Source: an uncultured Alphaproteobacteria bacterium (GTDB lineage Bacteria > Pseudomonadota > Alphaproteobacteria > UBA8366 > JADFVY01). From it: a stretch of 64,000 nt of DNA. Positions within the stretch are counted from its first letter, which is position 1, and every line of letters starts with the position of its first letter. Location of the stretch: the NCBI GenBank assembly GCA_947259105.1, contig CAMYKU010000002.1:28781-92780 (forward strand). The letters run 5' to 3'. The notes below the pieces were generated by a model. That model saw nothing but the letters and a program-made list of their open reading frames with translations, did no database searches and was not told where the DNA came from. Below are positions 47,059-57,338 of this stretch, piece by piece. A program made the translations under genes and the position numbers.

Positions 47059-48333
47059 CTACCCACCGGCAATCCGTTCCAGGCCGCCCATATAGGGGCG
47101 GAGCGCCGGCGGCACGGTGATCGAGCCGTCTTCGTTCTGGTAGTTCTCCAGCACCGCGATCATGGCCCGGCCGACGGCAACGCCGGAGCCGTTCAGCGTA
47201 TGGACGAAGCGCGTGCCCTTCTCGCCCGGCGTGCGGAACCGGCCGCCCATGCGCCGCGCCTGGAAGTCCCAGCAATTGGAGCAGCTGGAAATCTCCCGAT
47301 AGCGGCCCTGCCCCGGCAGCCAGACCTCGATGTCGTAGGTCATGCGCGCGCCGAACCCCATGTCCCCGGCGCACAGCGTGACGACCCGGTAAGGCAGGCC
47401 GAGCCTTTTCAGCACCTCTTCGGCACAGCCCGTCATGCGTTCCAGCTCGGTATCGGACTCGTCCGGATGAACGACGCTGACCAGTTCCACCTTGCTGAAC
47501 TGATGCTGGCGGATCATACCGCGGGTATCCTTGCCGGCCGCGCCCGCCTCCGACCGGAAACAGGGCGTCCAGGCGGTAACCCGGACCGGCAGATCCTCGG
47601 CATCGAGGATCTCGTCGGACACGAGATTGGTCAGCGGCACCTCGGCCGTCGGAATCAGCCAGTAGCCGTCGTCGGTGTGGAACAGGTCCTCGGCGAATTT
47701 CGGCAACTGGCCGGTGCCGTACACCGCGTTGTCGCGGACCAGCGCCGGCGGCAGAATCTCCGTGTAACCGTTTTCGCCCGTGTGCAGGTCGAGCATGAAG
47801 GACGCCAGCGCCCGCTCCATCCGCGCCAGCGCGCCGCGCAGCACGACGAACCGCGCGCCCGACATCTTGGCGGCGAGGTCGAAGCTCATCAGGCCCAGAT
47901 CCTCGCCAAGCTCGAAATGCTCCCTGGCTTCGAACGCGAACCGGGTCGGCTCGGCGTGCCGGCGCACCTCGACATTGTCGTATTCGTCGGCGCCCTCCGG
48001 GACCTCCGGGCCGGGCAGATTGGGCAGGCCCGCCAGCAGGTTGTCCAGTTCCTCGCCGAGCTGCCGCTCCCTGGCCTCCGCCTTGCCGATCCGGTCCTTC
48101 AGCGCCTGGACCTTCTTGATCAGGCCGTCCGCCTTCTTGCCGGCTCGCTTCTTCTCGCCGACCTCGCGCGATGCCTCGTTGCGCTGCTGCAGCATTTCCT
48201 GCAGTTCGGTCTGCACCTTGCGGCGCGCAGCGTCGAGTTCCAGCAACTTTGGCGATTGCGGCGCCATCCCGCGGCGGAAGAGTCCGATGTCGAAGACGTC
48301 CGGCGCCTCGCGAATCAGTTTAAGGTCGTGCAT
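47059..48333 (-). CDS. serS: Serine--tRNA ligase
   Basis: 424-residue class II synthetase charging tRNA-Ser. An N-terminal long coiled coil (about 28-105) that grips the tRNA-Ser long variable arm is followed by the catalytic domain, with motif 2 ([21 protein letters not shown], given here as [14 protein letters not shown]) and motif 3 ([18 protein letters not shown]). Its substrate tRNA-Ser(UGA) is encoded at 7684. It lies between tatC (88 bp) and surE (9 bp). Confidence 0.97.
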   Translation of the reverse strand: MHDLKLIREAPDVFDIGLFRRGMAPQSPKLLELDAARRKVQTELQEMLQQRNEASREVGEKKRAGKKADGLIKKVQALKDRIGKAEARERQLGEELDNLLAGLPNLPGPEVPEGADEYDNVEVRRHAEPTRFAFEAREHFELGEDLGLMSFDLAAKMSGARFVVLRGALARMERALASFMLDLHTGENGYTEILPPALVRDNAVYGTGQLPKFAEDLFHTDDGYWLIPTAEVPLTNLVSDEILDAEDLPVRVTAWTPCFRSEAGAAGKDTRGMIRQHQFSKVELVSVVHPDESDTELERMTGCAEEVLKRLGLPYRVVTLCAGDMGFGARMTYDIEVWLPGQGRYREISSCSNCWDFQARRMGGRFRTPGEKGTRFVHTLNGSGVAVGRAMIAVLENYQNEDGSITVPPALRPYMGGLERIAGG

Positions 48334-48421
48334 CGGGGAATCCCTGCGGAATTGCGCGCGCCGCGTTTATACGCAAGGATTTTGTCCGCGTCCAGAATTG
48401 GCCAATGTGGAACGGGCTATA

Positions 48422-49318
48422 TCAGACGTTCTTGTCGCCATCGGGGCCGTCGGGGAGCCCGGCGACCGCGCCGTCATCGTCCAGGTCGTCGTCGTCATCC
48501 CGGTCTTCGTCGTCGACGTCGGCGTTTTGCGCACGTTTCCTCTCGATCAGGCGGGCGCTGATGATCGACACCTCGTACAGCAAGATTATCGGGAGCGCGA
48601 GGCCGATCTGGCTCAACGGATCCGGCGGCGTCAGGATCGCGGCGGCGACGAAGGCGAGGACGATCGCATAGCGCCGCTTGGCCCTGAGCCCCGCGCTGGT
48701 CGTCAATCCGGCGCGGGCAAGCAGCGTGATGACCACGGGCAACTCGAAACTGATTCCAAAGGCGAAAATCAGCCGCATGGACAGCGCCAGATAGTCCGCG
48801 ACGCGCGCTTCGAGCTCGATTTTCGCGGTATTCGCTCCGCCGGGATCGACGCCGTACATATAGAAGAATTTCCAGGCCACCGGCATGACGACATAGTAAA
48901 CGAATGCGGCGCCCAGGAAGAACAGGAACGGCGTGGCGACCAGGAACGGCAGGAAGGCGCGTTTCTCGTTCTTGTACAGGCCCGGCGCAACGAACAGCCA
49001 AAGTTGGCCGGCGATCAGCGGAAAGGCCAGAAACAGCGCCGCGAAGAATGCGATCTTGATGTCGGTGAAGAACTTTTCCTGCAGCGCGGTGAAAATGAAC
49101 CTGTGCTCGGCCAGGTCACCGGTTTCGATCCAGACGTTGACAAGCGGCTGGGTGAGGAAGCTGAACAACTCGCCGGCAAAATAGAAACAGATGAAAAAAA
49201 CGACGATCAAACCCACCGCCGAATAGATCAGGCGCTGGCGAAGCTCGACCAGATGATCGAGCAGCGGCATCTTCCTGTCGTCGGCGTCGGCCGTCCCGTT
49301 TGCGTCGACGGAGTCCAT
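48422..49318 (-). CDS. tatC: Sec-independent protein translocase subunit TatC
   Basis: 298-residue membrane protein with six transmembrane helices that recognises twin-arginine signal peptides. The N-terminal MPLLDHLVELRQRL motif and the conserved AFGISFELPVV in the fourth/fifth helix region are present. An unusually acidic C-terminal tail (VDDEDRDDDDDLDDDG) lengthens it beyond the E. coli protein. The ATG overlaps the tatB stop by one base. Confidence 0.97.
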   Translation of the reverse strand: MDSVDANGTADADDRKMPLLDHLVELRQRLIYSAVGLIVVFFICFYFAGELFSFLTQPLVNVWIETGDLAEHRFIFTALQEKFFTDIKIAFFAALFLAFPLIAGQLWLFVAPGLYKNEKRAFLPFLVATPFLFFLGAAFVYYVVMPVAWKFFYMYGVDPGGANTAKIELEARVADYLALSMRLIFAFGISFELPVVITLLARAGLTTSAGLRAKRRYAIVLAFVAAAILTPPDPLSQIGLALPIILLYEVSIISARLIERKRAQNADVDDEDRDDDDDLDDDGAVAGLPDGPDGDKNV

Positions 49319-49815
49319 CAGGCGGTCCCGCCGGCCTTCTTCTTGGCCCGGGCGGGCGCCTTGTTGCTCTTCTTCTTAGCCCGGGCGGGCGCCCTGTCGT
49401 TCTCGTCGATTTTGTCGCGCGGGCTCGCCTGCTCGATAGCAGAAGACGGCGGGATCGGGGAGTCCGTAACCGGCTCCGGCAATTTGTCGGCGCCGGAGGC
49501 CTCTCGCGGATCTTCCTTCAGCGAGGTTTCGATTTCGCGCATCGACCTGGTCACCTCGCCGGTGGGATCGATCTCGTTCTCCAGCTCGCCGGCGATATCG
49601 GTGGTTGCCACCTTTTCGATGTCCTTCTTCAGGTCATCGAGTTCGGCCTCGCGCGCGAGGTCGTCGATACCGCTCTGGAATTCGCTCGCCATGGCGCGGA
49701 CCTTGCGCATCATCTGGGTCACCGTGCGCAGGACGCGCGGCAATTCCTTCGGTCCGACCACAATGATGGTGATCAGGGCGACGATCAGAAGTTCAGGCCA
49801 GCCGATATCGAGCAT
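49318..49815 (-). CDS. tatB: Sec-independent protein translocase subunit TatB
   Basis: 165 residues. One N-terminal membrane helix (MLDIGWPELLIVALITIIVV) ends at the conserved GPKELP hinge, followed by an amphipathic helix and a charged disordered tail. The tail holds a tandem duplication of 11 residues (APARAKKKSNK). It sits between tatA (44 bp) and tatC (1-base overlap). Confidence 0.96.
   Translation of the reverse strand: MLDIGWPELLIVALITIIVVGPKELPRVLRTVTQMMRKVRAMASEFQSGIDDLAREAELDDLKKDIEKVATTDIAGELENEIDPTGEVTRSMREIETSLKEDPREASGADKLPEPVTDSPIPPSSAIEQASPRDKIDENDRAPARAKKKSNKAPARAKKKAGGTA
49337..49393 (-). repeat. Tandem 33-bp repeat in tatB C-terminus
   Basis: Two 24-bp copies, identical except for one base, recur with a 33-bp period (49337-49360 and 49370-49393). 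They encode APARAKKK twice, in the basic TatB tail. Confidence 0.75.
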
Positions 49816-49859
49816 CGCGGCGGGTCACCAGCATCGGTTGGGGGAAATTGCCGGCGGAA

Positions 49860-50099
49860 TCAGCCGTTCGCGGCCTTGTCCTTCTCGACTTCCGGGGCTT
49901 CCGCCTTGGTGGGCGCCTCCGAGTCGATTTCCTTGTTCGACTCGGCGCCGTCGCCCTCATCCTCCTTCACGCTTTTCTTGAAGTTCTTGAGGCCTTTGCC
50001 GAAATCGCCCATGAGCCGAGAAATCTTGCCGCCACCGCCGAACAGGACCAGGACGACGGCAAGAACGATCAGCCAGTGCCAGATGCTAAAACTACCCAT
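49860..50099 (-). CDS. tatA: Sec-independent protein translocase subunit TatA
   Basis: 79 residues. The single membrane helix ([18 protein letters not shown]) is followed by the amphipathic helix [18 protein letters not shown] and an acidic tail. The ATG at 50099 has GAGGGA upstream and sits at the normal family start. It opens tatA-tatB-tatC. Confidence 0.96.
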   Translation of the reverse strand: MGSFSIWHWLIVLAVVLVLFGGGGKISRLMGDFGKGLKNFKKSVKEDEGDGAESNKEIDSEAPTKAEAPEVEKDKAANG

Positions 50100-50203
50100 A
50101 AAAATTCCCTCACTGTCGGAACGCGCGCCGCGCCCCACAAAATCAAGCGGCGGATCATCGCAGAAAGCCCCGCTTCCCGCAATCGCGCCACGCTGTGCTT
50201 GGG

Positions 50204-51343
50204 TTATTTAATGCTCTTTTGCGGAAAAACAAAGGCCTGACTGGTATCGAGCGCGACCGAGAGCTTCTCTCCCTCCTCGGGAAGAAAGCGTCCCGGCGCC
50301 CTCGCATGCAAATGCACGTCCTGCCCCGCATCGTCGGTGATCGACATGTGGATCAGGCTCGTCCGTCCCAGCATCCGGGACGCGACAATCCGTCCGACCG
50401 GCGTTCCCGGCGCCTGGGAAAGCCGCAACGCCTCGGGCCGGATCAGGATCTCCGCGGCAACGTCTTCGGCAAGGCCGTTCGCGGGCAGCGGGCCGAACGG
50501 CGTTTCGACCTGGCCGTCGCGGACCACGGCGTTCAGCCGGTTGACCTCGCCGAACAGTTCGGCGACGTAGGCGGCGCCTGGATGACAGTACAGTTCATCC
50601 GGCGTGCCGGTCTGCAGGATCCTCCCCTCGCGCATGACGGCGATCCTGTCGCCCATGAACATCGCTTCCTCGGCATCGTGGGTCACCATCAGCGTCGCCG
50701 CGCCGCTGCCCTTCAGCGCATGCAGCGTCTGGTCCCGGACCTTGTCGCGAAGCCGCGCGTCGAGGCCGGAAAACGGCTCGTCCAGCAGCACCACCGACGG
50801 CCCGGCAGCAAGCGCCCGGGCCAGTGCGACACGCTGCTGCTGCCCGCCCGAGAGCATATGCGGGTATCGCGATTCGAAGCCTTCCAGGCCGACGCCGCCA
50901 AGCGCCGCCGTAATGCGGGCCTGGCGCTCCGCCCCGTCGAGCCGCCGCAGCCCGAATGCGATGTTCTCGCCCACGGTCAGATGCGGAAACAGGGCGTAAT
51001 CCTGGAATACGAGCCCGATGCCGCGCTCTTCCGGCGGCACGGCCACGCCATCGCCGGCGATCGGCCGCCCGTCGATGGAAACGCGCCCGCCCTGGAGCGT
51101 CTCCAGCCCCGCGGCGATCCGCAGGACCGTGGTCTTGCCACAGCCGGACGGGCCGAGAAGGCATACGACCTCGCCCCGAAACACCGACAGGCTGACCTCG
51201 TCCACCGCGCACACATCGCCGAACCGGTGGCTCAGCGCGGTCAGTTCAAGGGCCGGCGGGTCCGCCGCGGCGCGGTGAGTTCGGTCCGGCACCGAATCCT
51301 CTCCGACGGCCGCAGGGGCGCCGGCGTCAACCCGTCCCATCAT
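50204..51343 (-). CDS. Orphan ABC transporter ATPase, Fe3+/spermidine (FbpC/PotA) type
   Basis: 379-residue ATPase. Walker [11 protein letters not shown]-loop [15 protein letters not shown], signature [15 protein letters not shown], Walker [13 protein letters not shown] and H-loop [10 protein letters not shown] are all intact. A C-terminal TOBE region (residues about 280-379) indicates an importer of the carbohydrate/opine/polyamine/iron class. No permease or binding-protein gene is next to it. Two tandem ATGs (51343, 51340) lie inside the end of scpB, so it is coupled to scpB. The substrate cannot be told; ferric iron or thiamine-type import is possible. Confidence 0.85.
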   Translation of the reverse strand: MMGRVDAGAPAAVGEDSVPDRTHRAAADPPALELTALSHRFGDVCAVDEVSLSVFRGEVVCLLGPSGCGKTTVLRIAAGLETLQGGRVSIDGRPIAGDGVAVPPEERGIGLVFQDYALFPHLTVGENIAFGLRRLDGAERQARITAALGGVGLEGFESRYPHMLSGGQQQRVALARALAAGPSVVLLDEPFSGLDARLRDKVRDQTLHALKGSGAATLMVTHDAEEAMFMGDRIAVMREGRILQTGTPDELYCHPGAAYVAELFGEVNRLNAVVRDGQVETPFGPLPANGLAEDVAAEILIRPEALRLSQAPGTPVGRIVASRMLGRTSLIHMSITDDAGQDVHLHARAPGRFLPEEGEKLSVALDTSQAFVFPQKSIK

Positions 51344-52019
51344 TGGCCGCCTTTGGCCGCGCCGGCGGCGCCTCATCGGGCTCCAGGGTCGCTTCCAGGA
51401 AATCCGGCGGCGCGTCGTCCGCGTCCGGCTCCCCGGCCTCGCCGCCGAACAGTTCGCCCTCGCGCATGGCGATGGCCGACACGCCACCGCTCCGGTCCAG
51501 CAGACCGGCGGCCTTCAGCTCATCGATACCGGGCAGCGCGTCCAGGCTTTCCAGCCCGAAATGGTCGAGGAAGGCCGCCGTCGTACCCCAGGTCACCGGA
51601 CGGCCCGGCACACGGCGGCGGCCACGGGGCTTGATCCAGCCCGCCTCGAGCAGGATGTCGAGCGTTCCCCTGCTGAGCGCAACGCCGCGGATTTCCTCTA
51701 TCTCGGCGCGGGTGACCGGTTGCTGGTATGCGATGATCGCCATCGTCTCGATCGCCGCGCGCGACAGTTTCCGGGGAACTTCACGCTCCAGCTTCAGAAA
51801 CGGCGCAACGTCCGTAGCGGTGCGGAATGCCCATCCCCTGCCCCTGTGCACCAGATTGACCCCGCGGCCGGCATAATGTCCTCGGAGTTCCTCGATCAGA
51901 CCGGCGACGTCCGCGCCCTGCGGCAGCCGCGCCGCGAGGTCCGCCTCGTCCAGCGGCGCCGTGCTGGCGAACAGCATCGCCTCCAGGCGCCGCAGCAGCT
52001 CGAAGCGCTCGACGGTCAT
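51327..52019 (-). CDS. scpB: Segregation and condensation protein ScpB
   Basis: 230-residue winged-helix subunit of the SMC-ScpAB complex. The first winged helix (LFASTAPLDEADLA and YAGRGVNLVHRGRGWAFRT) and the second (ETMAIIAYQQPVTRAEIEEIRG) are visible. A C-terminal acidic, disordered extension ends it. It overlaps scpA by 4 bp upstream and the ABC gene downstream. Confidence 0.95.
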   Translation of the reverse strand: MTVERFELLRRLEAMLFASTAPLDEADLAARLPQGADVAGLIEELRGHYAGRGVNLVHRGRGWAFRTATDVAPFLKLEREVPRKLSRAAIETMAIIAYQQPVTRAEIEEIRGVALSRGTLDILLEAGWIKPRGRRRVPGRPVTWGTTAAFLDHFGLESLDALPGIDELKAAGLLDRSGGVSAIAMREGELFGGEAGEPDADDAPPDFLEATLEPDEAPPARPKAANDGTG

Positions 52020-52837
52020 GGCGGCGACCTCCGTGACGTCCTCAGGTAGAGCGGCGCGAACGGGTCGCTCTGGCTCAACTCAACCCGTCCGGACCGGACA
52101 AGCTCCAGCGTCGCCACGAAGGTCGAGGCAAGGGCCGAGCGCACCAGCAGCGGGTCATACAGGTTGCCCGGCAGAAACGATGACAGCAGCGTCCAGTCCG
52201 GAACGTTGCCGACCAGGCCTCGGAGCCGCGCCACCGCCTGCTCGATCGAGTACAGATCGGTCGGCGCGATGCGCAGGGTCGACGCCTGCTTGCGCGAATA
52301 TTGCCGGGCATAGGCTTGCAGGACGTCGTAGAGCGTCACCTCGAAGGCGGGGCGGCTGTCGATCCTGAGCGGTTCCGGTTGACCGCGCGCGAAGAAGTCG
52401 CGGTTCAGGCGGGCGCGATCCATGAGGCGGCCCCCAGCTTCCTTCATGGCCTCGAGACGCTGCAGCTGGAACGCCAGCATCGCGGCCATCTCGGCGCCGC
52501 TGGGTTCCTCGTCGCCGGCCGGCGCAGGCAGCAGCAGCCGCGATTTCAAATACGCGAGCCACGCCGCCATGACCAGATAGTCGGCAGCCAGCTCCAGGCT
52601 CAGCTGACGGGCTTGGGCGACAAACTCGAGATACTGGTCGGCAAGCGCCAGGATTGAGATGCGCGTCAGATCGACCTTCTGATCGCGGGCAAGCGTAAGG
52701 AGGACGTCGATCGGCCCCTCGAATCCCTCGATATCGATCCGCAGCCGGTCGGTATCGCGCATCGCACCCGGCGCCGCGTCCTCCTCGAACGGATCGTCCA
52801 CGTCCCGTTCGGTTTCTTCCGACTCGCTCATCCGCAA
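52016..52837 (-). CDS. scpA: Segregation and condensation protein ScpA
   Basis: 273-residue kleisin subunit. The N-terminal helical domain begins FEGPIDVLLTLARDQKVDLT, the middle carries YLVMAAWLAYLKSRLLLP, and a C-terminal winged helix (SQSDPFAPLYL) binds the SMC cap. An alternative ATG two codons later (52831) is possible. It overlaps scpB by 4 bp and lies 3 bp after the M50 protease gene. Confidence 0.95.
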   Translation of the reverse strand: MRMSESEETERDVDDPFEEDAAPGAMRDTDRLRIDIEGFEGPIDVLLTLARDQKVDLTRISILALADQYLEFVAQARQLSLELAADYLVMAAWLAYLKSRLLLPAPAGDEEPSGAEMAAMLAFQLQRLEAMKEAGGRLMDRARLNRDFFARGQPEPLRIDSRPAFEVTLYDVLQAYARQYSRKQASTLRIAPTDLYSIEQAVARLRGLVGNVPDWTLLSSFLPGNLYDPLLVRSALASTFVATLELVRSGRVELSQSDPFAPLYLRTSRRSPP

Positions 52838-52840
52838 ATC

Positions 52841-53521
52841 CTAACCGTGCCCGGATGCATATGCCAAGACATCGATAATCAGTTCCAGCGGCGCCCGGAT
52901 CATCCATTGTACGATTCGCAGGTCGACACCAATTCTGTCGCCGAACATCGGCAGGACGAAAAACACGCCCAGAATGATCAGGAAACCGAAACGCTCGAGT
53001 TTGGCGAGTTCATATCCGAGGCGATACGGCAGTAGGCCGACGGCCACCTTCCCGCCGTCGAGCGGCGGCAGGGGTATCATGTTGAAAACCGCCAGCAACA
53101 CGTTCAGGAACACCGATATCTGCAGCGTCTCAAGCGCCCAGCCCGCCATGACTTCGGGGAGGAACGGAGCGGCATGCAACAGCAGGGCCGAGACGTAGGC
53201 AATGACGATGTTCGCGCCGGGGCCGGCGGCGGCGACCAGCACCATGTCGCGGCGCGGGTTGCGCAGATTGCGCGGATCGACCGGTACCGGCTTGGCCCAT
53301 CCGAACACGAACCCGGCCTTCATCAGGATCAGCAATGCCGGCAAGGCGATCGTACCGAACGGGTCGATATGCGCCAGCGGATTGAAGGTCACGCGCCCCT
53401 GCTGCTTTGCGGTGTTGTCGCCCAGCCGCCATGCGACCCAGCCATGCGCCGCTTCGTGGAAGGTGACTGCGAGCAGGACAGGCAGGACCCATACCGATAT
53501 CGTCTGGGCGATATTCTCCAT
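52841..53521 (-). CDS. Site-2 protease family (M50) membrane metalloprotease
   Basis: 226-residue small rhomboid-free S2P-type protease with about five membrane segments. The zinc motif is FHEAAHGW (HEAAH, near residue 22), and the second ligand is in NMIPLPPLDGGK (near 143). This is the short cyanobacterial/bacterial S2P-like group without PDZ domains. It separates nagZ (9 bp) from scpA (3 bp) in the operon. A cleaved substrate, perhaps a membrane-bound regulator, is not evident. Confidence 0.88.
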   Translation of the reverse strand: MENIAQTISVWVLPVLLAVTFHEAAHGWVAWRLGDNTAKQQGRVTFNPLAHIDPFGTIALPALLILMKAGFVFGWAKPVPVDPRNLRNPRRDMVLVAAAGPGANIVIAYVSALLLHAAPFLPEVMAGWALETLQISVFLNVLLAVFNMIPLPPLDGGKVAVGLLPYRLGYELAKLERFGFLIILGVFFVLPMFGDRIGVDLRIVQWMIRAPLELIIDVLAYASGHG

Positions 53522-53530
53522 GCTTGCCTC

Positions 53531-54571
53531 TTACACTCCTTCCATTCCGCCGAACAGGCCCGCAAGCTCCGCCAACGCGGCCTGCCGGTCGAACGGTTCC
53601 GGCGCGCGGATCGTTGCGACCGCCCTTAGGTAGCGACGCAGGCCGGGTTCGTCCAGTGGCCGCGCCGCCGACGCCACCTGTTCCATTTCGTCGCGATTCC
53701 CGTTGCAGTGCAGCACAACGTCGCAGCCCGCCGCAAGCGCGGCGGCGGTTCGATCGGCAAACGTACCCCCCAACGCCTTCATGGACAGATCGTCGGTCAT
53801 GAGCAGGCCGTCGAAGCCGATCGAGTCGCGGATGATTTCGCCGATCACCGTCGATGACGTCGTCGCAGGGCGGGCCGGGTCGATCGCCTCGTAGACGATA
53901 TGCGCCGTCATCGCCAGGGGCATCCGGGCAAGCCGGCGGAACGGTTCGAAATCCGACACATCCAGCGCCTTTCGATCGGCCGCGACCGCCGGCAGCTCGT
54001 GATGGCTGTCCGCCATGGCGCGCCCATGCCCGGGAATATGCTTGATCACCGGCAGAACGCCACCCTCGATCAGGCCCTCGCACGCTGCCTCCCCCAGAAC
54101 GGCAACCGTATCGGCGTCGGCGCCGTACGAACGGTCCCCGACGATGTCGTGGGCGCCGGGGACGCGCAGGTCGAGGACGGGCAGGCAGTCGACATTTATC
54201 CCGAGCGCCGCCAGATCGTCGGCGAGCAGCCGCGTGTTCAGCCAGGTCGCGCGCCGCGCCAGCCCGATGTCGCGTCCGGCCAGCATCCCGAATCGCCCCG
54301 CCGCCGGCGCGGCGCGCCAGTGCGGGGGCTTGAGCCGCGCAACCCGTCCGCCTTCCTGGTCGACCAGGACCAGGGCATCGGGCCGGCCGGTACTGTCCCG
54401 AAGGTCTTCAATCAGCGCACGGACCTGTGGCGGCGATTCGACGTTGCGCGCGAACAGGATGAAACCGGCGGGATCGGCCGCACGAAAAAAGGCGCGTTCC
54501 GACGCGCCGAGACGCCGCCCCGCACACCCGAATATCGCCGCCAGGGGCGGCTTCGCGGGCCCGGCGGTCAC
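53531..54571 (-). CDS. nagZ: Beta-N-acetylhexosaminidase NagZ
   Basis: 346-residue GH3 enzyme that releases GlcNAc from GlcNAc-anhMurNAc-peptides during peptidoglycan recycling, in the cytoplasm. The KHIPGHGRAMADSH signature with the catalytic His-Asp dyad is visible, and the nucleophile Asp is in LLMTDDLSMKALGG. The product recycles cell-wall fragments generated by MltB/RlpA-type enzymes encoded elsewhere in the window. It follows the SPOR gene by 30 bp. Confidence 0.95.
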   Translation of the reverse strand: MTAGPAKPPLAAIFGCAGRRLGASERAFFRAADPAGFILFARNVESPPQVRALIEDLRDSTGRPDALVLVDQEGGRVARLKPPHWRAAPAAGRFGMLAGRDIGLARRATWLNTRLLADDLAALGINVDCLPVLDLRVPGAHDIVGDRSYGADADTVAVLGEAACEGLIEGGVLPVIKHIPGHGRAMADSHHELPAVAADRKALDVSDFEPFRRLARMPLAMTAHIVYEAIDPARPATTSSTVIGEIIRDSIGFDGLLMTDDLSMKALGGTFADRTAAALAAGCDVVLHCNGNRDEMEQVASAARPLDEPGLRRYLRAVATIRAPEPFDRQAALAELAGLFGGMEGV

Positions 54572-54601
54572 CCAATGGAGTCCTTCAACCCGATCCCGGC
54601 G

Positions 54602-55573
54602 CTAGGGCCGGACAACGAGACAGTCCTGACCCCGGGACTTCAGCTTGCGGCAAACGGAATCCGCCGCGTCGCGGTCCGCAAAGGGTCCACCCTGGACCCT
54701 GTAGAACGTGCCGCGGTTCTTGACGACGGCCCGCTGCACGGTCAGCGACAGGCTGGACAACACGTCGGGGTACTTGCTGACCTGGGCGCTCCATTCGCGC
54801 TGCGCCAGCCCTTCCGACTTGGTTGACGCGATCTGTACGCGATAGACCCCGGCCATGGTCCGAAACGCGGTCGTTCCTGAGCCCACCGCCGATGGCGCCG
54901 GAGCGGCGGGTACTTGCGTCGGCGCGGGCGCGGCCGTGGTTCCCCCCGCCTGCGCCGTCTGCATCGGCGGCTCGGGAACTTTCGTCCCCTGCGGGGTGTC
55001 CGCGGCTGGCTGTTCCGAACCGGCCGGCGTTGCCGGTTGCGGTGTTTCGCTGCCGCCGACGCTCGCAATCAGGTTTTCCAGCGCGGCGGCGACCGTATCC
55101 GCATTCTTGCCGCCGTCGGCCGCTGCGGCATCCGCCGGCGCGGCAGCCTGCCCGCCCGTGCCGTCCGCAGCCGGCGCGTCGGGCGGCGGTATCTTGACCA
55201 CACCCGGCTGGGCAGGGTCCAGCGGCTCTTCGGGCGGCGGCGTGATCGCCGCGACCTGGGTATCGTCCGCACCCTGATTCATCGGGTTGTAGGCGGGATT
55301 GTCCTGGCCTTCGACCGTCACCGGCGCGCCCGCCGAGTCCGCCTCGATCTTGATCGCCGGCGTATCGGGGCCGATATCCTGAATATTCATCACGACGACC
55401 TCGTCGTCGTCGCCGCTATAGGCGACGATAACCACCACCGAAAAGATCGCGAGCGCTCCTACCGCAAGGATAACCGGCAGGAATCGCATGATCTTGGCCC
55501 GACCGTCGTCGTCGCCGCCGTCAAGTCCTTCAAGTTCCGCTTCCAGGGAATCGATGTCGTCGTCAACAGCCAT
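54602..55573 (-). CDS. SPOR-domain inner-membrane protein
   Basis: 323 residues. A short cytoplasmic N-terminus is followed by one membrane segment (IMRFLPVILAVGALAIFSVV, about residues 28-50). A long Pro/Ala-rich periplasmic linker (about 90-240) leads to a C-terminal SPOR domain (about 245-323, MAGVYRVQIASTKSEGLAQ). SPOR domains bind denuded septal glycan, so a division role is inferred. The start ATG shares one base with the argS stop (TGATG). This argS-SPOR-nagZ order is typical of alphaproteobacteria. Confidence 0.92.
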   Translation of the reverse strand: MAVDDDIDSLEAELEGLDGGDDDGRAKIMRFLPVILAVGALAIFSVVVIVAYSGDDDEVVVMNIQDIGPDTPAIKIEADSAGAPVTVEGQDNPAYNPMNQGADDTQVAAITPPPEEPLDPAQPGVVKIPPPDAPAADGTGGQAAAPADAAAADGGKNADTVAAALENLIASVGGSETPQPATPAGSEQPAADTPQGTKVPEPPMQTAQAGGTTAAPAPTQVPAAPAPSAVGSGTTAFRTMAGVYRVQIASTKSEGLAQREWSAQVSKYPDVLSSLSLTVQRAVVKNRGTFYRVQGGPFADRDAADSVCRKLKSRGQDCLVVRP

Positions 55574-57327
55574 CAGCGCATCTCCTCAACTGGCTCAATG
55601 CCAAAAATACCAAGCCCAGAGGCAATTACCGTTTCGACCCCGCGCACCAGCGCCTGCCGCGCCATCGTCAGCTCTTTGTCTTCCTCGATGACGAATCGCA
55701 GGGACGAATCGTCCTTGCCCTTCGTCCAGAGTCCATGAAACAGCGCAGCCGTATCATACAGGAAAAACGCGATCCTGTGTGGTTCGTGTGCCTCGGCCGC
55801 CGCTTCGATCAGCCGCGGCCAGCCCGCAACTGCCTTGATGAGACCAAGCTCGGCGTCATCCGTCAAGCACGATATAGGGGTTCGGGCCAGTGCAGACAAC
55901 GACATATCGTGGTTCGGGAAGGCGGCGGCGGCCATCCGGCGGACCGAATGGCAGCGTGCGCTGGCGTACTGAACATACCAGACCGGGTTGTCGCGCGAGG
56001 CCGCCGTGACGGCCGCGAGATCGAAGTCCAGCGGCGCATCGTTCTTGCGCGTAAGCATAATGAATCGAACGACTTCCGGGCCGACTTCATCGACAAGTTC
56101 GCGCAATGTCACGAAGGTTCCGCCGCGCTTCGACATCTTCACCGGCTGGCCCTTGTCGGTCAGCCGGACGAGCTGGCAGATCTTCACGTCGAGTTCCGCC
56201 TCGCCGCTGGAAATCGCCTTCACAGCAGCCTGCATCCGCTTTACGTATCCCGCGTGATCGGCGCCCCAGACGTCGATCATTTCGGTGAATCCGCGCCGGT
56301 ACTTGTCCAGGTGATTCGCGATGTCCGAGGCGAAATAGGTCCAGCTGCCGTCGGACTTCTTCAGCGGCCGGTCGATGTCATCGCCAAAATCACTGGCCCT
56401 GAACAGGGTCTGCGGGCGCTCTTCCCAGTCGTCCGGTTTCCTGCCCTTCGGCGGCTCAAGCGTGCCGGTATAAATATGGCCCATCGCCTCCAGCGTCTTG
56501 AGCACTTCGTCCACCATGCCCGACTCGACGAGTTTTCGTTCGGAGGTGAACACGTCCTGGTGCACGCCGAGGACGGCAAGGTCCTCGCGGATCAGGGCCA
56601 TCATCGACTCGATCGCAAACGTCCGGATTTCCGCCAGCCAGTCCGACTCGGGAGCATCAAGCCATTTGTCGCCGTTCATGTCGGCGAGCTCCCGGCCGAT
56701 CGGCTTCAGGTAGTTTCCGGGGTACAGGCCCTCCGGAATTTCGCCGATGTCCCGACCCAGTGCCTCGCAGTATCGCAGATGGGCCGACCGGGCCAGTGTA
56801 TCGACCTGGCTGCCGGCATCGTTGACGTAGTATTCGCGGGTGACGGTATACCCGGCCTTGGCGAGGAGCGAGGCCAGCACGTCGCCGAACACCGCACCGC
56901 GGGCATGCCCGATATGCAGCGGGCCGGTCGGATTGGTCGAGACATATTCGACATTGACCCGCCGTCCGCCGCCATGATCCGAGTCGCCATAGGATTTTCC
57001 CAGACCGATCGCGGCTTCAAGGCACTGGTGCCACACCGAATTGCCGAGCCGCAGGTTGATGAAACCCGGGCCGGCGATTTCGACGGACTCGACGCCTTCG
57101 ATCTCGCGCAGCCGCGCGGCGATCTGTTCGGCGAGGTCGCGCGGTTTCATGGCCGCCGGTTTGGCCAGCACCATCGCCGCGTTGGTCGAGACATCGCCAT
57201 GCGCCGGGTCGCGCGGCGGCTCCACCGTAATGCGGCTCGAATCGAGCCCGGCCGGCAACGTGCCGGCCGCTATCAGATTCTCAATCGAATTCTCAATATA
57301 ATCCCGGTATGTATTGAATATATTCAT
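55573..57327 (-). CDS. argS: Arginine--tRNA ligase
   Basis: 584-residue class I synthetase. [12 protein letters not shown] (HIGH) and KMSKRGG (KMSKS-like) are present, with the N-terminal additional domain [14 protein letters not shown] and the C-terminal DALR anticodon domain. ATG 57327 begins the homology; a longer reading upstream has none. The first 10 codons are AT-rich, unlike the surrounding DNA, and lie 11 bp after the dgt stop. Confidence 0.97.
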   Translation of the reverse strand: MNIFNTYRDYIENSIENLIAAGTLPAGLDSSRITVEPPRDPAHGDVSTNAAMVLAKPAAMKPRDLAEQIAARLREIEGVESVEIAGPGFINLRLGNSVWHQCLEAAIGLGKSYGDSDHGGGRRVNVEYVSTNPTGPLHIGHARGAVFGDVLASLLAKAGYTVTREYYVNDAGSQVDTLARSAHLRYCEALGRDIGEIPEGLYPGNYLKPIGRELADMNGDKWLDAPESDWLAEIRTFAIESMMALIREDLAVLGVHQDVFTSERKLVESGMVDEVLKTLEAMGHIYTGTLEPPKGRKPDDWEERPQTLFRASDFGDDIDRPLKKSDGSWTYFASDIANHLDKYRRGFTEMIDVWGADHAGYVKRMQAAVKAISSGEAELDVKICQLVRLTDKGQPVKMSKRGGTFVTLRELVDEVGPEVVRFIMLTRKNDAPLDFDLAAVTAASRDNPVWYVQYASARCHSVRRMAAAAFPNHDMSLSALARTPISCLTDDAELGLIKAVAGWPRLIEAAAEAHEPHRIAFFLYDTAALFHGLWTKGKDDSSLRFVIEEDKELTMARQALVRGVETVIASGLGIFGIEPVEEMR

Positions 57328-57338
57328 ATTTTCATATT

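Noticed and set aside
46300..48561. 753-residue plus-strand open frame
   Set aside because: It is antisense to surE and serS and matches nothing.
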